A stretch of 64,000 bases of DNA from Halanaerobium sp051746665 (GCA_051746665.1 JBNJFG010000003.1:8077-72076), one strand, 5' to 3'; shown: positions 8,483 to 18,534, numbered from the stretch's first letter. Notes: a model not told the origin generated them from the letters alone. Translations and numbers: made by a program.

Positions 8483-9445
8483 TTAACCTTTCTCAACTTT
8501 TCTATATTTGCTTGGAGCTAAACCCATGATTTTTTTAAAAATTCTAGAAAAATAATATTGATCATTATAATTTAATTTTTGTGATATTTCTTTAACTGTT
8601 AGCTGTGTGAGATCGAGAAGCTGACAGGCTTTTTTTATTTTTAAATGGATAAAAAAATCTATTGGTGAATAAGCAGTTTTTTCGTTAAAAACATTGGTTA
8701 ATTGACTTTTTGATAAATTATTCAGATCAGCAAGTTCCTGCAGGCTTAAATTTTTTTCAAGATTCTGCTGCATATAATCAATAGTTTTCTCAACATAAGC
8801 ACTCTGCTGATCAACTCTTATTTTAGCATTATCAGAAAAATAAATAACAGCAAGCAGATGTCCTAAGGTTTGTGATGCATAAATTAAGTTTTTTTTGGTA
8901 AAACCTCTGTTAAAAGTTCCAAGTAAAATATTAAATAATTTAAAAATAAGTGGAAACTTATCAAGATCTGGTGAAGATATTATAATCTCTTCTAACTTAT
9001 CTTTAAAATAGTAGCCCACATTTTCACCAGCAAAATGAAGCCAGTAAATATCCCAGCTGTTATCAGCTAAAGACCCATAGTTGTGGGCCAAATTAGCTGG
9101 AATAAATAAAATATCACCTTTGTTTAGATTCTGCTGTTTTTTTTCAGTTTTAATAAAGCCCTTTCCAGCTGTACAGTAAATAAGTATATGAGTTTTGCTG
9201 CCCTCCTCTCTTTTACGATAATGATATTTTGCATTGGGGAAAAAGCCAATATCTGTAATATAAAGATTTTTAATCAGTGGATTGATAGATAAATTATCGA
9301 TTATCTTTTTTGGAATCACAGTAATTATTTCATTTTTAAAGCCTTCCTGTTTTCTTTTATTCATCATAAATATATTATATTTCATTTTTCTTAATATTTC
9401 AAATAAAATAAGAATATAGTGCATCTTTTTAAGAGTTAAGTCCAT
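8483..9445 (-). CDS. AraC-family transcriptional regulator
   Basis: The N-terminal half is an AraC-type cupin: the GSKTHILIYCTAGKGFIKT strand, then GDILFIPANLAHNYGS. The C-terminal ~100 residues carry two helix-turn-helix motifs (LSLQELADLNNLSKSQLTNVF and VKEISQKLNYNDQYYFSRIF) with the family ending GLAPSKYRK. It likely senses a sugar and regulates the divergent DUF5107/TPR gene or the convergent sugar operon. The N-terminus is uncertain. The longest frame starts at 9445, but ATGs at 9385, 9367 and 9364 are as plausible and none has a clear SD. Confidence 0.88.
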   Translation of the reverse strand: MDLTLKKMHYILILFEILRKMKYNIFMMNKRKQEGFKNEIITVIPKKIIDNLSINPLIKNLYITDIGFFPNAKYHYRKREEGSKTHILIYCTAGKGFIKTEKKQQNLNKGDILFIPANLAHNYGSLADNSWDIYWLHFAGENVGYYFKDKLEEIIISSPDLDKFPLIFKLFNILLGTFNRGFTKKNLIYASQTLGHLLAVIYFSDNAKIRVDQQSAYVEKTIDYMQQNLEKNLSLQELADLNNLSKSQLTNVFNEKTAYSPIDFFIHLKIKKACQLLDLTQLTVKEISQKLNYNDQYYFSRIFKKIMGLAPSKYRKVEKG

Positions 9446-9456
9446 TGTGCCAGTAG

Positions 9457-9484
9457 TTAAATTTAGATAAAATTAGAGTATAAT
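9457..9484 (+). promoter_or_regulatory. Putative promoter of the DUF5107/TPR gene
   Basis: TTAAAT (9457-9462), a 16-base spacer and TATAAT (9479-9484). The predicted start lies only a few bases before the SD at 9494, so the leader would be very short. Confidence 0.4.
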
Positions 9485-9508
9485 AATTAATCAGAGGAGA
9501 TGATCAAA

Positions 9509-12500
9509 TTGTCTGAAAAAATTAGTGTTAAAGTGTGGGAGGAAATGGTAGAAATTGAAACATATCCTGTAGGAAATGCTGATAAAAATCCAATGTTTCT
9601 AGATAAAAGGGTTTATCAGGGGAGTTCAGGTAAAGTTTATCCTCTTCCAGTAATTGAAAAAATTTATGATAATAAAATCATGAAAGAATATAAGATGATT
9701 TATTTAGAAAATGAATATTTAAAAATAGAAATTCTACCTGAATTAGGTGGCAGAATCCAGAGGGCTTATGATAAAACAAATGGCTACGATTTTGTATATT
9801 ACAATCCGGTCATAAAACCAGCTTTAGTGGGATTGGCTGGCCCCTGGATTGCAGGAGGGATTGAGTTCAACTGGCCTCAGCATCACCGTCCTTCAACTTA
9901 TAGTCCGGTGGAATATTCTTATGAAACCCATGATGATGGTAGTGCTGTAGTCTGGGTCAGTGAAATTGATAGAATGTATGGAACAAAAGGAATGGCTGGG
10001 TTTAAACTTTATCCAGATAAAGCATATTTAGAAATAATAGGACAGTTATATAATAAAACTGAACTTCCACAGACATTTCTTTGGTGGGCCAACCCTGCAG
10101 TAGCTGTCAATGAATATTACAAATCAATTTTCCCGCCAGATGTAAATGCTGTATTTGATCATGGAAAAAGAGATGTATCAAAATTTCCAATAGCAACTGG
10201 AGAATATTATAAAGTTGATTATTCAGCTGGAGTAGATATTTCAAAATATAAAAACATACCTGTACCAACTTCATATATGGCATATCATTCTGATTATAAT
10301 TTTGTTGGAGGTTATGATTATTCAAAAGAGGCTGGAATCCTTCATGTTGCAAATCATCATATCTCACCAGGTAAAAAACAGTGGACCTGGGGAACAGGTG
10401 ATTTTGGACAGAGATGGTATCAAAATCTAACAGATTATGGTACTGGTGAATATATAGAATTAATGACAGGAGTATATACAGATAATCAACCAGACTTTAC
10501 CTGGATACAGCCACAGGAAGAAAAAACTTTTAAGCAATATTTTATGCCTTACAAAGGTTTAGGCGAAGTAAAAAATGCTTCTAAAGATTATTTATTAAAC
10601 TTAGAAATTGATAAAAAAGAAGCAGAGATATCTATTTATTCAACTTCTAAAAAAAGTAACTTAAAAATAATTTTATCTGAAAACAAAAATATTTTATTCA
10701 GTGAAAAAATAAATTTAGATCCTAAATTTTCTTATAATAAAAAAGTAGAAATAAATAAATTAACCCAAAAATCAAATTATACTTTAAAATTATTAGATAG
10801 CGATAATAATGAATTGATTTCTTATTCACCTGCAGCAGAAAAATTATTAAAAACTCCTGATCCTGCAGAGGCTGCAAAAAAGCCAGAGGAAATTCAAACA
10901 AATGAAGAGTTATATTTAACTGCTGTTCATTTAGAACAATACCGACATGCAACTTATGATCCAGATCCTTATTACCTGGAAGGTTTAAAAAGAGATCCGT
11001 ATGATATTCGAATTAATAATGCATATGGGAGGTTATTATTAAGAAGAGGGTTATTTGTTGAAAGCGAAAAATATTTTGAGCGTGCTGTTGAAAGATTAAC
11101 TGACAGAAATCCGAATCCATATGATAGTGAAGCATATTATAATCTGGGTTTGTCTTTAAAATATCAAAAAAAGTATCATAAGTCTTTTGAGGCTTTTCAT
11201 AAGGCTATTTGGTCTGGGAACTGGCAGGATAGCGGTTATTATGAACTTGCAGCACTAGCTTATAGAAAAAAAGAAATTACAGATGCTCTTGAATATATTG
11301 AAAAATCTATAATTAAAAATTATCATAATACTAAATCTAGGAACCTTAAAACTGCACTTTTAAGAAAATTAGATAAGTTAAATCAAGCAGAAAAATTTGC
11401 AGAAGAAACTATAAAAATTGACAAATTAGATTTTGCTGCTAGAAGTGAATTATACTTTATTAAAAAAAGAAGAGGCGAAAGAAAAGCTGTTGAAGTTGCT
11501 AAAAATGATATTTTAAATATTTTAAGAAATGATCATCATAACTTTTTAGAACTTGCTCGTGATTATGGAAAGGCATTTTTATATCAAGAAGCAATCGATA
11601 TTTTAGAAATTTATTTATCTAATAATAAAACAGATGAATTAAATATATATCCAATGATATATTATTATTTAGCCTATTATCATTTAGAAATAGCTAATAT
11701 AAATGAATCTAAAATTTATTATGATAAAGCTGCAGCTGCAAATTCTGATTACTGTTTTCCAAATAAGTTAACTTCTATTAATGTTTTGGAATCAGCAATA
11801 AAAATTAATTCTCAAGATGCAAAAGCTCCCTACTATCTGGGTAATTTGTATTATGATAAAAAACAATATGATAAAGCTATAAAATTATGGGAAAAATCAA
11901 GAGATATAGATAATTCAACTGCTGTAATTCATAGAAATTTAGCTCTAGCTTATTATAATAAACTAGCTAAAAAGGAAAAAAGTAAAAAATCATTAGAAAA
12001 AGCTTTTAAAATAAATAATGATGACAGCAGAATACTTTATGAGTTGGATCAGTTATATAAAAAGCTGGGATATTCAAATCAAAAAAGAAAAGATTTTTTA
12101 GATAAATATATGAATCTCGTAAAAGAAAGAGATGATTTATATACAGAATATGTTACTTTAGAAAATAATCTTTCTAATCATAAAAAAGCTTTGGAATTGT
12201 TATTAGAACGACATTTTCATCCCTGGGAAGGTGGGGAAGGTAAAGTTACCTCTCAGTACAAATTTGCAAATATAGAACTGGCTAAAGAAAATATAGAAAA
12301 GGGAAATTACAATAAAGCAAACGAATTTTTAGAGGCAGCAAGAAGCTATCCTGAGAATTTAGGAGAAGGGAAATTACCTATAGCTAAAGATAATGATCTT
12401 GATTATTATAAAGCTTTGATTTATAAGAAAAATAATGAGATTGAAAAAGCAAAAATCTATTTTGAAAAAGCTGCAGTAGGATCAGATGATTTATCAGATA

Positions 12501-12847
12501 TGCTTTATTATAATGATCAACCAGCACATATGATTTTTTATCAGGGGCTGGCATTAGAAGAATTGGGAAGAAAAGAAGAAGCGCTTTCTAAGTTTAATAG
12601 TCTTTATGATTATGGAGAAAAACATTTTTTTGATGAGGTAGAAATTGATTATTTTGCAGTTTCCTTACCTGACTTTTTAGTATTTGATGCAGATTTGGAC
12701 GAAAAAAATAAAATTCACTGCAAATATCTAATGGGATTATCATTAATTGCTAAAGGAGAAAATGAAGAAGCAAAACTGTTATTTAATTATATTAAAGAAC
12801 GAGCTCCTTATCATCAGGGAATAAAAAGAAAATATTTAATGAGCTAA
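9509..12847 (+). CDS. DUF5107 (mutarotase-like) domain + tetratricopeptide-repeat protein
   Basis: A very large cytosolic protein (about 1112 residues). The first ~350 residues form a DUF5107-type domain with mutarotase-like features (EYLKIEILPELGGRIQRAYD, GPWIAGGIEFNWPQHHRPST, WWANPAV). The remaining ~650 residues are TPR helices, for example ESEKYFERAVERL, AYYNLGLSLKYQKKYHKSFE and APYYLGNLYYDKKQYDKAIK. Proteins of this kind sit near carbohydrate-uptake genes; the biochemical role is not known to me. I chose TTG 9509 because GAGGAG (9494-9499) is correctly spaced for it and would overlap an ATG at 9500. Confidence 0.8.
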   Translation: MSEKISVKVWEEMVEIETYPVGNADKNPMFLDKRVYQGSSGKVYPLPVIEKIYDNKIMKEYKMIYLENEYLKIEILPELGGRIQRAYDKTNGYDFVYYNPVIKPALVGLAGPWIAGGIEFNWPQHHRPSTYSPVEYSYETHDDGSAVVWVSEIDRMYGTKGMAGFKLYPDKAYLEIIGQLYNKTELPQTFLWWANPAVAVNEYYKSIFPPDVNAVFDHGKRDVSKFPIATGEYYKVDYSAGVDISKYKNIPVPTSYMAYHSDYNFVGGYDYSKEAGILHVANHHISPGKKQWTWGTGDFGQRWYQNLTDYGTGEYIELMTGVYTDNQPDFTWIQPQEEKTFKQYFMPYKGLGEVKNASKDYLLNLEIDKKEAEISIYSTSKKSNLKIILSENKNILFSEKINLDPKFSYNKKVEINKLTQKSNYTLKLLDSDNNELISYSPAAEKLLKTPDPAEAAKKPEEIQTNEELYLTAVHLEQYRHATYDPDPYYLEGLKRDPYDIRINNAYGRLLLRRGLFVESEKYFERAVERLTDRNPNPYDSEAYYNLGLSLKYQKKYHKSFEAFHKAIWSGNWQDSGYYELAALAYRKKEITDALEYIEKSIIKNYHNTKSRNLKTALLRKLDKLNQAEKFAEETIKIDKLDFAARSELYFIKKRRGERKAVEVAKNDILNILRNDHHNFLELARDYGKAFLYQEAIDILEIYLSNNKTDELNIYPMIYYYLAYYHLEIANINESKIYYDKAAAANSDYCFPNKLTSINVLESAIKINSQDAKAPYYLGNLYYDKKQYDKAIKLWEKSRDIDNSTAVIHRNLALAYYNKLAKKEKSKKSLEKAFKINNDDSRILYELDQLYKKLGYSNQKRKDFLDKYMNLVKERDDLYTEYVTLENNLSNHKKALELLLERHFHPWEGGEGKVTSQYKFANIELAKENIEKGNYNKANEFLEAARSYPENLGEGKLPIAKDNDLDYYKALIYKKNNEIEKAKIYFEKAAVGSDDLSDMLYYNDQPAHMIFYQGLALEELGRKEEALSKFNSLYDYGEKHFFDEVEIDYFAVSLPDFLVFDADLDEKNKIHCKYLMGLSLIAKGENEEAKLLFNYIKERAPYHQGIKRKYLMS

Positions 12848-12854
12848 AAGATAT

Positions 12855-12882
12855 AAACTCCACAGAAATGTGGAGTTTTTTT
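12855..12882 (+). terminator. Intrinsic terminator after the DUF5107/TPR gene
   Basis: AAACTCCACA pairs perfectly with TGTGGAGTTT around the tetraloop GAAA, followed by a run of T. Confidence 0.9.
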
Positions 12883-12963
12883 GAAGGATTAAGCTCATAT
12901 TTGTGGAAATATAAAGGTAGAGATTGAAAAAAATCAGATAAACTTTTTGCAGAAAGGAACTAT

Positions 12964-14124
12964 ATGAAAAAACAAACTTTTTTAATTTTATTATCTTTAC
13001 TATTAATAATTTCATATCCTATTACTGCCGCAGATAACAATTATCATAAAGGTTTTAATCTTGTTAACTTTTTTAAATCAGGCGCTAATTATTTAATAGA
13101 TTACAAATTAAAAAATATGTCGCTGGAAGAAAAAGTAGGACAATTATTTCAAGTAGGTTTTCAATCTAAAAGTATTGATAGAGAGATTAAAGATTTAATA
13201 GAAAATTATCATATAGGTGGGGTAATATACTTCACCAGAAATATAGAAAACTTAGAACAGACAGCTTCTTTATCTAAAAATTTGCAAGAATTAGCTTTAG
13301 ATAGTGGAGCTGGTATACCACTTTTTATATCAGTTGATCAAGAAGGCGGAAAAGTTAGAAGGATTAAAGATTTAACATATTTTCCTGCAAATATTGAAAT
13401 TGGAGCCACAGGAGATAAAGAACTAAGCAGAAAAGCAGCTGCAGTTACAGCCAAAGAGTTAAAAGGGCTTGGAATTAATGTTAATTTAGCACCTGTACTT
13501 GATGTAAATAACAATCCAGCTAATCCTGTTATTGGTGAGAGATCTTTTGGAGCAGATCCTATCTTAGTTGCAGAAATGGGAGTGGCCTATATAAAAGGTC
13601 TACAGGCTGAAGGTATTATTGCAACTGCAAAACATTTTCCCGGTCATGGAGATACTGCAGTAGATTCTCATTTTGATCTACCGGTTATTAATCATTCTAG
13701 AGAAAGACTTGATCAGGTTGAATTATATCCTTTTAAAAAAGCTATAGAAGCTGGTGTTGATAGTATTATGGTTGCCCATATATATTTTTCAACTATTGAG
13801 TCGGAAGCTGGGATTCCTGCTACTTTATCAAAAGCAGTTTTAAATGATTTATTGCGAGAAGAGCTAAATTTTGAGGGTGTAATTATTACTGATGATCTGG
13901 AAATGGGAGCAATTACAAATTTTTTTGGCACAGCTGCAGGAGCAGTTAAAACCATTGAAGCTGGAGCTGATATAGTTTTAATTTCACACAGTTATGATAA
14001 ACAGAAGCAAGCAATAGAAGCAGTGATAGCAGCTGTTGAAAATGGAAGAATCAGTGAAAAAAGAATTGAAGAATCGCTTCGAAGAATTATTAAACTTAAA
14101 GGAAAAAGAATTAATATATTTTAA
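12964..14124 (+). CDS. nagZ: Beta-N-acetylhexosaminidase (GH3, NagZ-type), exported
   Basis: A family-3 glycoside hydrolase that removes terminal beta-N-acetylglucosamine, typically from cell-wall muropeptides. It has a Sec signal peptide (residues 1-~22, ending ITAAD) with no lipobox Cys. Family motifs are FISVDQEGGKVRRIKD, ERSFGADP, the His/Asp catalytic-dyad loop KHFPGHGDTAVDSH and the nucleophile Asp in VIITDDLEMGAI. Its 386 residues fit single-domain NagZ. It stands alone between terminators, so its link to the sugar genes is weak. Export suggests wall recycling or chitin-derived sugar use. Confidence 0.92.
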   Translation: MKKQTFLILLSLLLIISYPITAADNNYHKGFNLVNFFKSGANYLIDYKLKNMSLEEKVGQLFQVGFQSKSIDREIKDLIENYHIGGVIYFTRNIENLEQTASLSKNLQELALDSGAGIPLFISVDQEGGKVRRIKDLTYFPANIEIGATGDKELSRKAAAVTAKELKGLGINVNLAPVLDVNNNPANPVIGERSFGADPILVAEMGVAYIKGLQAEGIIATAKHFPGHGDTAVDSHFDLPVINHSRERLDQVELYPFKKAIEAGVDSIMVAHIYFSTIESEAGIPATLSKAVLNDLLREELNFEGVIITDDLEMGAITNFFGTAAGAVKTIEAGADIVLISHSYDKQKQAIEAVIAAVENGRISEKRIEESLRRIIKLKGKRINIF

Positions 14125-14172
14125 TTAAATTACATTTAGGATAATTGTCCGGTCCTAATTCATATTGAATTT

Positions 14173-14199
14173 AAACTTCACTGATTTGTGGAGTTTTTT
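14173..14199 (+). terminator. Intrinsic terminator after nagZ
   Basis: AAACTTCAC (14173-14181) pairs with GTGGAGTTT (14188-14196) with one wobble, followed by TTT. Confidence 0.8.
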
Positions 14200-14279
14200 C
14201 TTTTTAAGAAGGATAAAAATTATATTTAGAGAATTATATATATAGCATAATATAAATATAGTTAGGAAAGGAGTATAAG

Positions 14280-15875
14280 ATGCCAGTAGATAATTCTGAT
14301 TTCCAAAGTCTTTTGACAAATATTGATCGAAAATATACTCCTCTGAGAGAAGTAATTAAAGAATCATGGAATCGGAGCAGCAACTATGGTTTAAAAACTG
14401 ATAGTTTTGAAAATAAAGTATTGTTGAATAGAAAAGAACTTGAAAAAAGAATAAATAAAAATCGAGATATAAAAGATAAGTTTGATTTAATAGCTTCTGA
14501 ATTTAGAGAAAATTTAAGTGAAATTTCTGCAGTTTTTTTCATAACTGATAAAGAAGGTTATGTGCTTTCTGCAAAAAATCATTTAAATGAATTTATAAAT
14601 TTAAAAAATGGTGAAAATTTTAGTGAGTTTTATTTAGGAACAAATGCAGCTGGCTTAGCTCTTTATTCTAAAAAACCAGCTACAGTTAAGACAAGAGAGC
14701 ATTATTTTAAATACCTTACAGCATATAATTCTACAGCTTATCCTATTTTAGATAAATATGATAATTTAAAGGGGAGCATTGCTGCTTTTTATACTGGTGA
14801 ATTTGATAATAACTTATTGGAAATGATAGTTAAATTATTTGCTTTCGCTTTTACAGATAAAATACCGGCAGAAAAAATATTAAAAAACAAAAATGATAAA
14901 TCAGCTCCCAATACTGGCTCAAAAGCAAGATATTCCTTTACAGATATTATCACCAATTCTTCAAATATGGAAAAAGCAATTGAAGTTTCACAGATTGCAG
15001 CCAGAAATGATTCAACAGTTATGTTAGTTGGAGAAAGTGGTACTGGAAAAGAAATGTTTGCTCAGGCAATCCATAATTATAATCATCGTAAAAACAGCCC
15101 TTTTGTAGCAGTAAATGTTGGTGCTGTTCCAAAAGATCTGGTAGAAAGCGAATTTTTTGGTTATGAAGAAGGGGCATTTACTGGAGCAAGAAGAGGAGGC
15201 CGTCCTGGTAAATTTGAACTAGCAAATGGAGGTACGATTTTTTTAGATGAAATAGAGGAAATGACACTTTCAGCTCAGCAAAACTTATTAAGGGTTATTC
15301 AGGAAAGAGAAGTTACAAGAATTGGTGGGACACATGCACTGCCAATAGATGTAAGAATAATTACTGCAACAAAATCAAGACTAATTGATAAAGTTAAAAA
15401 GGGAGAATTTAGAGAAGATTTATATTATAGACTTAATGTCATTAGAATTCCAATTCCTAAATTAAAAGATAGAGAAGATGACATTATGATTCTGGTAAAT
15501 AATTTTATAAAAATTCACTGTCAAAAATTTGGAATACCAGATAAAAAAGTAGCAGAAGAAAGCAAAAAATTTTTTTTAGAATATAATTGGCCCGGAAATG
15601 TAAGAGAATTAGAAAATATGATAGAAGGGATTATTACATTTGCTTTAGATGATGAAGTAATAAAACCAGAACATCTTCCAAAAGAATTAAAAAAACCACA
15701 AAACACTGAGAAAACAAAAGTAAAAACAATGAGTCTTGAAGCTGCAGAAAGAGATGCTGTATTGAATGCTCTAAAGAAAAGTAATAATAACATTTCAAAG
15801 GCAGCATCAATCTTAAATATCAGTCGCGCTACTTTATATAATAAACTAAACAAGTATAATATCGAAAGGGAGTGA
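14280..15875 (+). CDS. Sigma-54-dependent transcriptional activator (GAF-AAA+-Fis)
   Basis: A 531-residue enhancer-binding protein of the AcoR type. The N-terminal sensor is GAF-like (FFITDKEGYVLSAKN). The central AAA+ ATPase has Walker A GESGTGKE, the RpoN-contacting loop GAFTGA, Walker B TIFLDEIEEM and the R-finger region RIGGTHALPIDVRIITATK. A C-terminal Fis-type HTH follows (NISKAASILNISRATLYNKL). Its stop overlaps the SD region of the first H4MPT gene, so it is the head gene of the C1 cluster. The likely targets are the -24/-12 promoter at 20209 and possibly others. RpoN is encoded at 39550. The signal sensed is unknown. Confidence 0.93.
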   Translation: MPVDNSDFQSLLTNIDRKYTPLREVIKESWNRSSNYGLKTDSFENKVLLNRKELEKRINKNRDIKDKFDLIASEFRENLSEISAVFFITDKEGYVLSAKNHLNEFINLKNGENFSEFYLGTNAAGLALYSKKPATVKTREHYFKYLTAYNSTAYPILDKYDNLKGSIAAFYTGEFDNNLLEMIVKLFAFAFTDKIPAEKILKNKNDKSAPNTGSKARYSFTDIITNSSNMEKAIEVSQIAARNDSTVMLVGESGTGKEMFAQAIHNYNHRKNSPFVAVNVGAVPKDLVESEFFGYEEGAFTGARRGGRPGKFELANGGTIFLDEIEEMTLSAQQNLLRVIQEREVTRIGGTHALPIDVRIITATKSRLIDKVKKGEFREDLYYRLNVIRIPIPKLKDREDDIMILVNNFIKIHCQKFGIPDKKVAEESKKFFLEYNWPGNVRELENMIEGIITFALDDEVIKPEHLPKELKKPQNTEKTKVKTMSLEAAERDAVLNALKKSNNNISKAASILNISRATLYNKLNKYNIERE

Positions 15876-15880
15876 AAAAC

Positions 15881-17158
15881 TTGGATGCAGTTGCAGTAAT
15901 TGATATCAAAGAATCAATTGTAGTAAGAGCAGTTGCTGGCAAAAGAAATGAATATAAAGAGGTTGAAAGTAGAATCTTGGCTAAAACCGAGAAGAGCCCG
16001 TTAGAAGTTGCTTCTGCTTTTTATAAGAAATTGGGAATTAGAAAAATTTATATAGCTGATTTAGATGCAATTTTAGGTAAAGGAAATAATTTAGAAGATA
16101 TCAAAGAAATTAAAAAACAATATCCTGACTTAGAAATAATTCTTGATGCTGCTTTTGCTGAAAATAATTCTCCAATTCCTTATTTAAAAGAATTTTTAGA
16201 TTATGCAGTTATAGCTACAGAAACAATTGAAAGTTTATCTTTTTTAAAAGATCTAGCCGAATTTAATTCTCGAATTATAATTAGTGTAGACTTAAAATCA
16301 GGAAATTTAATTCATAATATTCAAGAGTGGCAGGACAAAAATTTAGAAGAAGTTATAAATGAAATGACTGATTTTGGTATAGAAAATTTCATTATACTTG
16401 ATTTAGCTAATGTTGGTACTGCTGCAGGTATTTCAAAATATATCAAAGAACTTAAATTGAAATTTCCTGAGCTTAATTTTATAACTGGTGGAGGAGTTAA
16501 AGACTACAGAGATATTAAAGAATTAAAAAGAATGGATTTTTCAGGAGTTTTAATTGCTTCAGCTTTTCATAATGGATCATTGGGTAAAAAAGAAGTAGCT
16601 TTAATTGAAAATGATGAAGTACTATATCAAGCTGCTTGGTGTATAACTGGAGCTGGCCATCTGCTTAAGGAGAGTATTGATCAGCTAGAAAAAAGTTTAG
16701 CAGAACATCAAAAATTAAAAATTGATATTTATTTAAGTGAAGCAGCTTATGAGGTTTTAAAGATTTATAAATTTTATCATCGTTTAGAAGATTTAAACTG
16801 TGAAATTCACAGAGATAATTCTGCAAGCGCGCCAATTATGGGAAGAATATATAAGGGTTATTATGATTTATTAATATCTGCACCAACAACTTCAAATACT
16901 GCTGCTAAATTTGTACTGGGGATTTCTGATACTTTAGTTAGTAATATGCTGGCCCATGCTGGCAAATCAAAGCTGCCTGTGGTAATTTTACCAACAGATA
17001 TAGATCAAAATCTTGTTTCGGCTGCTCCTGATAAAGAAGTTGATGTTTTTCCACGAGAAATTGATCTAAAAAATACAGAAAAATTATCACAAATAACTGG
17101 TACCCGAGTAATTTCGAAACCAGAAGAGGTGGAATCATGCTTAAACGAATATTTATAA
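15881..17158 (+). CDS. HisA-like (beta/alpha)8 protein fused to a DmrB-like flavoprotein, H4MPT cluster
   Basis: Residues ~1-235 form a HisA/HisF-like barrel (VAVIDIKESIVVRAVAGKRN, FIILDLANVGTAAG, FITGGGVKDYRDI, GVLIASAFHNG) of the kind found in methanogen and methylotroph H4MPT clusters. Residues ~245-425 form a flavoprotein domain (DIYLSEAA, DLLISAPTTSNTAAKFVLGI, MLAHAGKSKLPVVILPTD) resembling dihydromethanopterin reductase DmrB. The second half could therefore reduce dihydromethanopterin to H4MPT. The barrel's role is unknown; a pterin or ribosyl-phosphate step is possible. The two parts are usually separate proteins. Start TTG 15881 fits SD AAAGGGAG better than GTG 15872, and the N-terminus then matches HisA. 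Confidence 0.8.
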   Translation: MDAVAVIDIKESIVVRAVAGKRNEYKEVESRILAKTEKSPLEVASAFYKKLGIRKIYIADLDAILGKGNNLEDIKEIKKQYPDLEIILDAAFAENNSPIPYLKEFLDYAVIATETIESLSFLKDLAEFNSRIIISVDLKSGNLIHNIQEWQDKNLEEVINEMTDFGIENFIILDLANVGTAAGISKYIKELKLKFPELNFITGGGVKDYRDIKELKRMDFSGVLIASAFHNGSLGKKEVALIENDEVLYQAAWCITGAGHLLKESIDQLEKSLAEHQKLKIDIYLSEAAYEVLKIYKFYHRLEDLNCEIHRDNSASAPIMGRIYKGYYDLLISAPTTSNTAAKFVLGISDTLVSNMLAHAGKSKLPVVILPTDIDQNLVSAAPDKEVDVFPREIDLKNTEKLSQITGTRVISKPEEVESCLNEYL

Positions 17159-18534
17159 CAGGAAAGCTTGCATATCCATCTTTAAAAAAATCATTATCCA
17201 GATTAAATTTAGATTTTGACTATCAAATTTTAAAAATGCCAATTACAGTTGCTGCTTTAATGGACAGTGATTTTATTATTAGAAATTTAAAAAAAGCTGA
17301 AATAATGAATTTAAATAGTGAGCAAGATTTAGAAATAATTTTACCTGGCCGTTCTCGGGCTGAAATAAAAAAAATAAAAACAAAAATTAAAAATAATAAG
17401 ATTAAATTTATCAGGGGACCTGAAGAAATCATTGATTTGCCAGAATTTTTTGGTAAAAAAGCACCTAAAATAGATTTTAGTCAGAAAAAAAGAGGCCATA
17501 AAATTATTGCTGAAATTAATGAAGCAGCTTTAATGGATCTAGGTCAGATAATAAAAATTGCGGATTATTATCATCAAAGTGGTGCAGATATAATTGATCT
17601 TGGATGTGTTAATGGCCGGGAGTTTCCTCATTTAGAAGAGGTTATTTATTCTTTAAAAGAAAAAGATTATAAACTCAGTATTGATACTTTTAATCAAGAT
17701 GAAATTATTAGAGCTTCTAAAACAGGCATTGATTATTTATTAAGCATAAATAGTCATAATATTGAAGCTTTAAATTATGATGTCAGTTATTTACCGGTTA
17801 TTATTCCAGATCCTGAGCAGGGAAACTTAAAGTCTTTATTTAAAAATATCAAGGAAGTAGAAAAAAAAGGTTTAAAAAATTATATAGTAGATCCGATTCT
17901 TGATCCTATTAATTTTGGTTTCAGCCAGTCACTTTTTAGGTATTTAAAATTAGCTGAAGCTGAAAATTTAAAGCAGGATATGATGATTGGAGTTGGAAAT
18001 TTAATTGAGTTAAGTGATTGTGACAGCACAGGCTTAAATTTTTTAACTGCGGCCCTGGCAGTAGAGTTAAATATCAAATATCTTTTAACAACAGAAGCTT
18101 CTTTTAAAACTCGTGGTGCTGTTAAAGAATTAGATCTGGCTCTTAAAATTATTTCTCATGCAGCTCAGGAAAACAGTTTGCCGAATAAATTATCTGATCT
18201 GCTGCTTAACTTCAAAGATAGAAAAGATAGAAATTACAGCAGAGATGAGGTTAAAGAAATAAAAGATTCAATTACAGACAGCAATTATAGAATTTTAAAT
18301 GATGGTGAAGCAATAAATATTTTTAATGCTAAAGAAGCTTATAGGGGTAAAAATATTGGAGAATTATTTTCAAAGTTAAAGAATGCTGAAGAACCATCTC
18401 ATGCTTTTTATCTTGGCAAAGAACTCCAGAAAGCATATACAGCTATAAATTTATCTAAAAATTATCGACAGGAAGATGAACTTAACTGGGGATATTTAAA
18501 TTCTAATTTCAAGGAGAAAAATAATGATAACTGA
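17137..18534 (+). CDS. Dihydropteroate synthase-like protein of H4MPT biosynthesis
   Basis: A 465-residue protein with an N-terminal DUF6513-type region (residues ~1-110) followed by a DHPS-like TIM barrel (GADIIDLGCVNGREFPHLE, YKLSIDTFNQDEIIRA, IDYLLSINSH, NYIVDPILDPINFGF). Homologues occur in methanogens (MJ0107-type) and in methylotroph C1 clusters. By position it probably joins the pterin to the ribofuranosyl-aminobenzene-phosphate made by MptG, replacing the folate-type condensation. A genuine FolP is encoded separately at 36537. It overlaps the previous gene by 22 bases. Function is inferred from family and neighbourhood. Confidence 0.82.
   Translation: MLKRIFITGKLAYPSLKKSLSRLNLDFDYQILKMPITVAALMDSDFIIRNLKKAEIMNLNSEQDLEIILPGRSRAEIKKIKTKIKNNKIKFIRGPEEIIDLPEFFGKKAPKIDFSQKKRGHKIIAEINEAALMDLGQIIKIADYYHQSGADIIDLGCVNGREFPHLEEVIYSLKEKDYKLSIDTFNQDEIIRASKTGIDYLLSINSHNIEALNYDVSYLPVIIPDPEQGNLKSLFKNIKEVEKKGLKNYIVDPILDPINFGFSQSLFRYLKLAEAENLKQDMMIGVGNLIELSDCDSTGLNFLTAALAVELNIKYLLTTEASFKTRGAVKELDLALKIISHAAQENSLPNKLSDLLLNFKDRKDRNYSRDEVKEIKDSITDSNYRILNDGEAINIFNAKEAYRGKNIGELFSKLKNAEEPSHAFYLGKELQKAYTAINLSKNYRQEDELNWGYLNSNFKEKNNDN

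Noticed and set aside
15521..15853. Minus-strand open frame of 110 codons inside the sigma-54 activator gene
   Set aside because: It is a mirror frame of a clear coding region, without SD or recognisable domain. Similar mirror frames over other genes were also set aside.
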